Part shown: in pieces, positions 1-6,042 of the stretch
Position numbering within the stretch: position 1 is the stretch's first letter
How the letters are laid out: each line of letters opens with the position of its first letter
From: CAZEER01 sp964511215
Lineage (GTDB): Bacteria > Fidelibacterota > Marinisomatia > Marinisomatales > UBA1611
Length of the DNA: 7,535 bases
Direction of reading: 5' to 3'
Assembly: GCA_964511215.1 (NCBI GenBank)
Contig: CAZEER010000088.1
Coordinates: forward strand, 1 to 7,535
Position numbers and translations under genes: made by a program
Notes under the pieces: model-generated
The model's input: the letters and a program-made list of their open reading frames with translations, nothing else
Told to the model about the DNA's origin: nothing
Database searches by the model: none

Positions 1-1290
1 AGCAGCCTGGGTTGCAATAGAGCCCAGCCCTAAAGATGTACGAGCGGTTGCACCAGTCTGGGCCGTCCAATTACCACCATCAGCTACAATAAAGGTACCA
101 TCATTTTTAGTTAAATTTAGTATCTCCGTTAGGTCATCATTGAGATCCTGTTTTGAATCTAGCTGGGTCTGGATATCAGATGTGACACCATCAACATAAT
201 TTAATTCAGTTGAGTCAGCTGTTATACCTAAGTCATCAAGGTCGTATACTGGGCCATCGGTAAGTGCATCGAGCTGCGATTGAACGTCAGATGTTACATT
301 GCCTAGATATTGAACTTTTTCTGCAGACAATTCACCATCAGCGAGGTCTGCAACATCTGCATCATAGGCTTGAACATCTACACCAATCTCAAGCCCTAAG
401 TTTTGACGTGCACTTGAATTATCAGAAGCGCCTGTGCCACCATCTGAGATACCAAGGCTCTCAATTCCACTAATAGACCCACCTGTAATTAATACGTTAT
501 CAGCGTCCTGAGATGCAATAGATCCGATACTGTCCATTAAAAGAAAGTTTGAAAGCGTGTCACTGAAAACATAAGAATTTAATGTGTCACTATTCACATA
601 TTGACTAAGGTCAGGTTGATTAATTAGGTCATTATAATCATTAGATAGTGCAACCGCACTCAGTGCTGTTGTTAAGGTATATTGGTTTAGACTGTCAGAC
701 TGGATAAAGCCCGATAAATCAGGCAAATTATTGAGGCTATTGTAGTTTCCTGTAAATGCTACCGAGTCAAGATTCGTAGATAATGGAAAATTAGACAGCG
801 TATCTTTGTTCGCATAAATAGATAGATCAGGTAAATTTTCTAAATCTCTATAATTACCGCTCTGGCTGTAGTTTGCTGTATCCGACATCATCGCATATAA
901 AACTGACGTCATCTCCTGCCTCGGCTCTAGTGGTATACCTTCAACTATAATTTCTAAGTATTTTCCATCAGATGAAAAATCCACATTGTCTAATGTAGCA
1001 CTAATTAGACCATCCTCTATTACAATATCCTGTTCCTGCTCCCAAATAAAGTCTACAGCTTCCAGAGAATTATAGAACCTGAATGTTATTGCATACTCTC
1101 TATCTTCAACAGGTTTTCCATCATCCTTAGTAAGAAGACCTTGGTAGGATAAGGTCTTAGGAATGGACAGACTCCTACTAGATGTTTTGTTATTTGTGAT
1201 ATTAGAATTTGTTAAAGCCCTCTGGTTTTGATTATGCTTTTGGGCATAGACCAAATGAAGAAGAGCTAGAGCATATATCATCTTTTTCAT
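1..1290 (-). CDS. Secreted phage tail-fibre-like repeat protein (3' end outside window)
   Basis: The reading frame is open from an ATG at 1288-1290 to the window edge: 430 codons with no stop, so the C-terminus is missing. The start is well supported by an AAGGGAG ribosome binding site and a short Sec signal peptide (residues 1-16, MKKMIYALALLHLVYA, cut before Gln17). Residues about 45-135 form an N-terminal domain (SYQGLLTKDDGKPV, ITFRFYNS, then LEPRQEMTSVLYA) of a kind I associate with exported proteins of Bacteroidota/FCB bacteria. Residues 145-252 are three 36-residue repeats with the tail-fibre-like core NDYNDLINQPDLS. Residues 255-430 carry further tail-fibre signatures: DGGTGASDNSSARQNLGL, VTSDVQSQLD, TELNYVDGVTSDIQTQLD, and DGTFIVADGGNW leading to GATARTSLGLGS. 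Such repeats form trimeric beta-rich shafts in phage fibres. Here the signal peptide points to export, so a surface adhesin or fibre is the likeliest role. A C-terminal chaperone domain (for example peptidase S74) could lie beyond the window. It is the last visible gene of the operon, 41 bases after the propeller gene. Confidence 0.8.
   Translation of the reverse strand, partial: MKKMIYALALLHLVYAQKHNQNQRALTNSNITNNKTSSRSLSIPKTLSYQGLLTKDDGKPVEDREYAITFRFYNSLEAVDFIWEQEQDIVIEDGLISATLDNVDFSSDGKYLEIIVEGIPLEPRQEMTSVLYAMMSDTANYSQSGNYRDLENLPDLSIYANKDTLSNFPLSTNLDSVAFTGNYNSLNNLPDLSGFIQSDSLNQYTLTTALSAVALSNDYNDLINQPDLSQYVNSDTLNSYVFSDTLSNFLLMDSIGSIASQDADNVLITGGSISGIESLGISDGGTGASDNSSARQNLGLEIGVDVQAYDADVADLADGELSAEKVQYLGNVTSDVQSQLDALTDGPVYDLDDLGITADSTELNYVDGVTSDIQTQLDSKQDLNDDLTEILNLTKNDGTFIVADGGNWTAQTGATARTSLGLGSIATQAA
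157..330 (-). repeat. Pair of tail-fibre VTSDxQxQLD repeats, 37-residue spacing
   Basis: Residues 321-341 (DNA 268-330, LSAEKVQYLGNVTSDVQSQLD region) and residues 358-378 (DNA 157-219, ADSTELNYVDG followed by VTSDIQTQLD) align with no gap. The shared pattern is E-x-x-Y-[VL]-[GD]-[GN]-V-T-S-D-[VI]-Q-[ST]-Q-L-D. The second copy is a near-canonical form of the ITA-x-ELNxxDGVTS...QLDxKQ motif of phage and marine fibre proteins. A larger unit also restarts near the window edge: GSIASQDADNVLITGG at residues 256-271 is echoed by GSIATQAA at 423-430. More copies are therefore expected to the left. Confidence 0.75.
535..858 (-). repeat. Three tandem 36-residue (108-base) repeats in the fibre-like protein
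   Basis: Residues 145-180, 181-216 and 217-252 align without gaps at an exact 36-residue period. The shared pattern is [GN]-[ND]-Y-x-x-L-x-N-x-P-D-L-S-x-[YF]-x-x-x-D-[TS]-L-x-x-[YF]-x-[LF]. Copies 1 and 2 continue to x-x-x-L-x-x-V-A; copy 3 instead repeats SDTLSNF, which also occurs around residues 164-168 of copy 1. The corresponding DNA blocks are 751-858, 643-750 and 535-642. They are clearly diverged at the base level, so these are old duplications rather than recent slippage. The NDYNDLxNxPDL core resembles the GDYNDLxNKP motif common in phage tail fibres. Confidence 0.85.
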
Positions 1291-1296
1291 GATTAA

Positions 1297-1303
1297 CTCC
1301 CTT
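1297..1303 (-). promoter_or_regulatory. Ribosome binding site of the fibre-like gene
   Basis: The minus strand reads AAGGGAGTTAATC and then ATG, a good Shine-Dalgarno match with 6 bases between its last G and the start codon. It is the strongest ribosome binding site in the window. The rest of the 41-base gap (1291-1331) holds a run of seven T on the minus strand (1320-1326) but no hairpin before it, so I do not call a terminator there. I see no convincing internal promoter. Confidence 0.75.
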
Positions 1304-1331
1304 AGTAGTATATTAATTGAAAAAAATTATT

Positions 1332-3650
1332 TTAGAGAGGCGGAAAGTCAGGGGGACTATCAACAGGACCGCCGCCACTAAGAACCTCAGAGATACCTTG
1401 ATTAATGAGTATAAACAATAACCCAAAAATAATGGGGTGACTCTTAAGGTATCCTGATAAATCTTCTGTCGCATCAGAGAATCTTTTAAAAATTGATCGC
1501 TTTTCTTTTGGAACTGTACCTACTAATACAGCCTCAATTACTTCTTTAACAGACCTCTCAAGTCCGTATATACCTTCTTGGTTAATTACATAATAGGGAT
1601 AGTGGATATATCCGAACCGGCTACTAGGCGCATAACTATGAAATCGAAACCTTGTAATTTTATGTTGAAGTGTATGGGTCGCGTACAATGTAGTTAAATT
1701 ATAATTATTGACTCGTAACTGTGTAATATCATACACACGGTCTTCTATTTTTCCTGTAAGTGTTGTGATCATACCATCTGGGTTAACCACCCGAATGGAC
1801 CCAAAAACATTGTCTGCTATATATAACCGATTGGAAGAATCAAAATCTATACTAACAGGCTCACCAAGAAAAGACTCCGTCGCTAATACTCCATCCATTG
1901 CAGTTGTGCTAGTGCCCTGTGTCCCTGCGTATGCCACAAATTCGTCATCATTCTTTACCTTATAGACTTGCTGTTTTTGTGTACTTAAAACGAATAAAGT
2001 ATCGTCACTATTCAAGGCAATATCAGTAGGCTGCTCGATTTTACCCGGCTGCAACAAAAGGGTTTCATTTCCTATCTCATTAAATTTCCGAATTGACCCG
2101 TCACCTTCAAAAAGCACCACTATTTCTCCTAGGCTATTTAACCTAATTACCGTAGGTGCAGTGGGCTCTCCAGCAATTAGGGAACCATCCTTAGACCTCG
2201 GGGTAGAATAAATTGTTTTTACTATACCCTTATAGATACGGAATATTGAGTGTTTTGACTTATCGACAACATACAACTCTCCTGAAGGTCCAACACAAAT
2301 TCCTGAAGGATATTCAATGCCACTACCGTCGGGCATATTCCCCATAATATTCATTGGCTCTAAATTATTTTCTGAAAAATATATATTCTGCCTATTCCCA
2401 GATACAAGAAATGTTGATCCACTGGGATCAAAAGCAATAGACTCGGGGTAGCGTAGAATACTATCTGCAGGTGGATTCATAATTATGGGTTCTGCCAACC
2501 ACTCAGTTAGCAGCTCGCTCTCATAAATATCATTCAAAGTAAAATAATGAAACTCTAATTGAGCATATTGGTTGATACCCCAGGATAGGACACTGCCAGC
2601 TTGCTCTAGGTAAGCATTCTCGGCCGCGCAATCATAGTCAATACAATCAAAATTATAATTCAGAGTTGTGTCCACAATCTCAGTGTATGTTAATGTATCT
2701 ACGTAAGCTTCGGACTTGTACTGACGGTATACATAATATGTTTTTTTTCTCGTTGTGGAGTCATCAACCATAAAAGCTTTGAATACAGTATCAATCGGAT
2801 CTTCAGAAAAATTAGATAAATCTTCTCCCGATGATATTGTATCTAGGTATACAGTCGTGATAGTATCATGCTCAATTCTGCTAAAATTATACATCTTATT
2901 AATTGAAATTTTTTCTGGAATATTTCTATTGGGGTCTAAAACACTTTGTAAGCCTCTGTGTTGTAAAAAATTAAATATGTAGTCATTGACAATACTAACC
3001 GCCATCGGGTTTAATTTGCTCTTGTTAATGGCTTGGATTGTTAATAAATCATCATAAATAGCTGTCTCAGTAAGTGGCTCCCTTAGGGCAGTACTCTCAT
3101 CTATTAAAGATATTTTTTTCTCATCAACTATCTCAGAATCAATTACTGAAAATTTCTCATTGGTCTCAAGCAGTATCGGTTCTTCTACTGTAACAATCAG
3201 AGTATCATAGTCTTCTGTACCTATATGGTTTTTAACATAAAGTAGTACCTCATAGGCCTGGCCGGGAAGGTTTGGTAATTCAAACTCGATATACTTTTCT
3301 CTTGTGGTTAACGTATTCAGGCTCTGGATACCGTCTGAGTTTTCTGGATAGAGGACATGTGTATCTGAATCAGAAAAATTATAATCATCAACCAAAATCA
3401 TATTAGGAGGAAATAACCACTTATAAGTCAGAGATCCATTCTGGGGTCGTGATCTGGAGGCATCAAGCACCACAGTCGTTAGTGCCGGTGCAGTAATATC
3501 ATCTCCGAGATCTGATCGAACCTCTCCCGGTTTTAATTTGGCAAACTCTTCAGAGTAGATAATGTCTTGGGCACTTAAACCAAGAACAGCTAAAACATAA
3601 AAAATTAGTACAAGTAGCGCCCGAATAATTTTTCTTTCCCGGTATTCCAA
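1332..3650 (-). CDS. Secreted PKD-like/NHL beta-propeller protein with C-terminal hydrophobic segment
   Basis: The product is 772 residues. The start is TTG at 3648-3650, the only standard start codon between the in-frame upstream TAA and the end of the signal peptide. Residues 1-27 form a Sec signal peptide ending LGLSA, followed by Gln28. Residues about 57-156 look like a PKD/REJ-type Ig fold (VLDASRSRPQNGSLTYKW, ending DTLIVTVEEP). Residues 157-400 are unassigned, with Thr/Asp-rich strands and a close cysteine pair at 336 and 341 (DCIDYDC). Residues 401-668 contain six NHL-like blades, starting near 401, 447, 497, 540, 597 and 640 (for example YPSGICVGPSGELYVVD and EPVSIDFDSSNRLYIAD), enough for a complete six-blade propeller. 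Residues 738-756 are a hydrophobic stretch (HPIIFGLLFILINQGISEVL), followed by a Gly/Pro tail (SGGGPVDSPPDFPPL). NHL propellers usually bind protein or polymer partners, and no catalytic site is evident. It lies 20 bases after the cadherin-barrel gene, within the same operon. Export is well supported; the specific role is unknown. Confidence 0.85.
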   Translation of the reverse strand: MEYRERKIIRALLVLIFYVLAVLGLSAQDIIYSEEFAKLKPGEVRSDLGDDITAPALTTVVLDASRSRPQNGSLTYKWLFPPNMILVDDYNFSDSDTHVLYPENSDGIQSLNTLTTREKYIEFELPNLPGQAYEVLLYVKNHIGTEDYDTLIVTVEEPILLETNEKFSVIDSEIVDEKKISLIDESTALREPLTETAIYDDLLTIQAINKSKLNPMAVSIVNDYIFNFLQHRGLQSVLDPNRNIPEKISINKMYNFSRIEHDTITTVYLDTISSGEDLSNFSEDPIDTVFKAFMVDDSTTRKKTYYVYRQYKSEAYVDTLTYTEIVDTTLNYNFDCIDYDCAAENAYLEQAGSVLSWGINQYAQLEFHYFTLNDIYESELLTEWLAEPIIMNPPADSILRYPESIAFDPSGSTFLVSGNRQNIYFSENNLEPMNIMGNMPDGSGIEYPSGICVGPSGELYVVDKSKHSIFRIYKGIVKTIYSTPRSKDGSLIAGEPTAPTVIRLNSLGEIVVLFEGDGSIRKFNEIGNETLLLQPGKIEQPTDIALNSDDTLFVLSTQKQQVYKVKNDDEFVAYAGTQGTSTTAMDGVLATESFLGEPVSIDFDSSNRLYIADNVFGSIRVVNPDGMITTLTGKIEDRVYDITQLRVNNYNLTTLYATHTLQHKITRFRFHSYAPSSRFGYIHYPYYVINQEGIYGLERSVKEVIEAVLVGTVPKEKRSIFKRFSDATEDLSGYLKSHPIIFGLLFILINQGISEVLSGGGPVDSPPDFPPL

Positions 3651-3670
3651 GAATATTTACTATTCAAATG

Positions 3671-6025
3671 TTAAAAATTTGACCTGTAATTTAGACCAAA
3701 CCAGACTTTTGAATCTGGCATCCAATTCCCCCTATCTTTCAAAGTTCCATTCTTTGATAGAGTGGTAAGACTAATCCCTATATCGTCAGATAGATTAAGG
3801 TTTAAACTTAGGATCGAGTTTAAACTAGAAATATATTGCAGTGAAATCTCATAGAACGGCACTCTTGAAATCTGTATAAAATCTAAAAAGGATAGCCTCT
3901 CAATAAATCTTGGTTTTTGGCCAATCTGACCAACCATGTCAAATCGGATGTAAAAAGAATTCAACATGGTAAAGGGCTCACCACTGCCATTGGACAAGTC
4001 TCTCTCATGCCACTCTATAGATGAACCTAATGAATCCTTTTTGATGCTTTGATCAAAGAAAGTTCTATCATATAATTCCTGATTATTTTTAGTCGCCGTG
4101 TGCCTTTTATCTTTCAAACGATGTGCAATTTTAAGGTAGTGATATCCTGGTGTGGCAGTCAATCTACCAATAAAGGATACCTTAATCGGGACTTGTACTG
4201 TAGTCGCAAGTAAGGCATAGCTATCTACAATATTTACATTACTTACACTATCTGGAATTTTTTCCCAGAAACTGACCAGTGATGAATCATTCGTTGATAA
4301 ACCTTTAAGTGATGTTAACTTATTCCTTGAGCTCGGAGGATAAAATGTAAATCCCGCTAAAGCATGGAGGCTGGACTTCGTAGAAAAGAGATTATCTATA
4401 TTCCCTCTTGCGTATAGACCTAAATACTCATCACTCGGTGTATCAACTTCATTATAATTCCCCGTACCAAAATCAAATGAAAACGGTACACGCAAGCCAA
4501 ACTCTGATCTCTGCGTGGCTACACCTAGTTCGCCAGACCCTGCTAGCAAGCCCGGCAACCCTATTAAGGAGTTACCCACTCTGAAGTTTGATGCATATTG
4601 CAGTAGATTCGATCTCATTGAAAAAGATGAGAGGGACATTTTAAAATTATTTGCATGCCAAACAGAAAATTGGGATCCATACCCAGCCATTAGACGGTCT
4701 TTTTCACTCTCATGAAATACAGTCTCAGAGTCGCTGGTTAAATAATCATCTTTTTCAATTAAAACATTCTGTATATCTTGGCTAAATATCCAGTCCACTT
4801 TTTCACGATCAACAGTGGTAAAGTCAAGACCATTCCCGTACCATATTTCATGTATTTCACTATCATTACCTTTTTCCTGGACGATTATTACCTGATCGGT
4901 TGGCTTCATTTCCTGAATTAGATCTCCATAGCCATCATCTGTTGCATCACCATCACCGGCATCAGAATACTTTAATTTCATATAGTTTAATATCGCATCC
5001 TCCATAAGAATATGATAGGGCTGGTGGTCAACCTGCCATGCCGTATACTTTCTCTTATCAAGGGCAACAATTTCCGTCTCTTCAGCATCTTTTACACTGA
5101 CTGTGACAGTCCCCGAAATAAATAATTTATTATCTTTGCTATCAACAGCTTTATATGAAAAATTATACGAGTTATCCTTGTCCTTATCTACAGGATTTTC
5201 AAAATCAGGTTCTCTAAGAAATGCAATGTCTCCTGCTCTTGTAATCTTAAAATGATCCCCATCATCGCTCTTGGTAATCTTGTATTTCACACTGGACTGA
5301 TTAGCATCGGGGTCAATGATTTTTAAACGACCAAAAATCTTTCCAGCATTTTCAGGGTGGTCAAAAATCAGATTTTTATCTCCCTCAGAGACTGGGCTTT
5401 CATTTTGATTCTCGACATTCACACTTACTGTCCCCACAAATTTTTCTTTACCCGAGTCAGTCACCTGAACTGTGACAGTAAATGACTTTTCCTCTTCATA
5501 ATCAAAAGAACGTTTTGCTATAAGATTCGAACCTTTAACCTCAAAGTCCTCTTTATTTTCTCTAGCAAGACTGTATTGAAACCTATCGTCTTTGTCAGGA
5601 TCTTCAACTTCCAATTGTCCTATCACCGCACCCTGCGATGAATTCTCTTTGATGCTATTTGTTAAGAGATTTAAACCAGTCGGTGCATCATTCTCAGGAC
5701 CGATATTTACCCGCACCTGACCCGTACCAGATACTGTACCTATATCCACTTTATATTCGAACTTATCTATCCCATTAACATTAGGGTTGGGAGTATAAAC
5801 AATCTTATTATCCTGAATACTCACGCTGCCCATTTGCGGTTCAGATACAATCTCAATTAATAAGTTTGTCCTATCCTCAATGAGATCATTCTTGAGAACA
5901 TTTATTTTTACAGTCTGATCTTCTTGGACCGATGCATTATCTGCCTTAACAGAAAACCCTGATTGTGCAATTACAGATGCCGTGGCTGAAAATAATAAAA
6001 TAAAAAATTTTAATTTGGTAATCAT
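3671..6025 (-). CDS. Secreted cadherin-like protein with C-terminal outer-membrane beta-barrel
   Basis: The product is 784 residues from the ATG at 6023-6025. A TTG four codons upstream (6037) is also in frame. I chose the ATG because GGGA lies 6 bases before it and because the protein then begins directly with a signal peptide (MITKLKFFILLFSATASVIA, cut before Gln21). Residues 25-107 match the bacterial Ig/cadherin-like Big_9 type (VQEDQTVKINVLKND, YTPNPNVNGIDKFEYKV). Residues 113-205 and 209-314 are cadherin-like repeats with calcium-site motifs: KEN/PEN, DPDKDD/DPDAN, FDYEEE/PDFENP, VTDSG/AVDS, and the linker ENQNESP. Residues 315-446 are unassigned and include an acidic loop (DAGDGDATDDGYGD, 355-368). 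From about 447 to the end there are alternating amphipathic strands with Gly/aromatic turns, ending WFGLNYRSNF. The terminal Phe fits a BAM-recognised outer-membrane barrel. The likely arrangement is a membrane-anchored barrel with an N-terminal cadherin-like stalk used for adhesion or partner docking. No cysteine was noticed. It starts 17 bases after the preceding gene. Confidence 0.82.
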   Translation of the reverse strand: MITKLKFFILLFSATASVIAQSGFSVKADNASVQEDQTVKINVLKNDLIEDRTNLLIEIVSEPQMGSVSIQDNKIVYTPNPNVNGIDKFEYKVDIGTVSGTGQVRVNIGPENDAPTGLNLLTNSIKENSSQGAVIGQLEVEDPDKDDRFQYSLARENKEDFEVKGSNLIAKRSFDYEEEKSFTVTVQVTDSGKEKFVGTVSVNVENQNESPVSEGDKNLIFDHPENAGKIFGRLKIIDPDANQSSVKYKITKSDDGDHFKITRAGDIAFLREPDFENPVDKDKDNSYNFSYKAVDSKDNKLFISGTVTVSVKDAEETEIVALDKRKYTAWQVDHQPYHILMEDAILNYMKLKYSDAGDGDATDDGYGDLIQEMKPTDQVIIVQEKGNDSEIHEIWYGNGLDFTTVDREKVDWIFSQDIQNVLIEKDDYLTSDSETVFHESEKDRLMAGYGSQFSVWHANNFKMSLSSFSMRSNLLQYASNFRVGNSLIGLPGLLAGSGELGVATQRSEFGLRVPFSFDFGTGNYNEVDTPSDEYLGLYARGNIDNLFSTKSSLHALAGFTFYPPSSRNKLTSLKGLSTNDSSLVSFWEKIPDSVSNVNIVDSYALLATTVQVPIKVSFIGRLTATPGYHYLKIAHRLKDKRHTATKNNQELYDRTFFDQSIKKDSLGSSIEWHERDLSNGSGEPFTMLNSFYIRFDMVGQIGQKPRFIERLSFLDFIQISRVPFYEISLQYISSLNSILSLNLNLSDDIGISLTTLSKNGTLKDRGNWMPDSKVWFGLNYRSNF

Positions 6026-6031
6026 ATCATT

Positions 6032-6035
6032 TCCC
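6032..6035 (-). promoter_or_regulatory. Ribosome binding site that decides the start of the cadherin-barrel gene
   Basis: The minus strand between the stop of the upstream gene and this one reads ATAAGTTGGGAAATGAT and then ATG. GGGA sits 6 bases before the ATG at 6025, a normal distance. The alternative TTG start at 6037 has only AT-rich sequence and the upstream stop codon in front of it. The whole gap is 17 bases, so translational coupling to the upstream gene is plausible. Confidence 0.55.
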
Positions 6036-6042
6036 AACTTAT

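Noticed and set aside
264..473. Plus-strand open frame of 69 codons rich in His, Leu and Gln
   Set aside because: It lies wholly antisense to the fibre-like gene, whose continuous frame, signal peptide and repeats are convincing. Its odd composition comes from reading repeats on the wrong strand.
1..1290. The window as part of a prophage or phage tail module
   Set aside because: The fibre-like repeats suggest it, but three of the four proteins have Sec signal peptides, two look like outer-membrane barrels, and no virion, lysis or packaging gene is present.
1291..1331. Transcription terminator between the propeller and fibre-like genes
   Set aside because: There is a run of seven T on the coding strand but no GC-rich hairpin before it, and a strong ribosome binding site follows.
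1332..1400. Type IX secretion C-terminal sorting domain on the propeller protein
   Set aside because: The C-terminus is a hydrophobic segment with a Gly/Pro tail, not an Ig-like sorting domain, and the two barrel proteins end in barrel strands. The fibre-like protein's C-terminus is not visible.
2741..2748. Run of eight T (A on the coding strand) in the propeller gene as a slippery or phase-variation site
   Set aside because: The coding strand reads A AAA AAA, which fits a -1 slippery heptamer, but the shifted frame soon meets a stop and no stimulatory structure is evident. It is more likely ordinary Lys codons (R-K-K-T) in an AT-rich gene.
5180..5210. NPFxD-type ligand for the SHD1-like domains (sequence FENPVDKDKD in the cadherin-like protein)
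   Set aside because: The yeast Sla1 SHD1 ligand needs Phe after Asn-Pro; here it is Val. No true NPFxD occurs in any of the four proteins, and bacterial SHD1 domains need not bind this motif.
6023..6037. TTG at 6037 as the start of the cadherin-barrel gene
   Set aside because: The ATG four codons downstream has GGGA at a proper distance and starts directly with a normal signal peptide; the TTG has no ribosome binding site.
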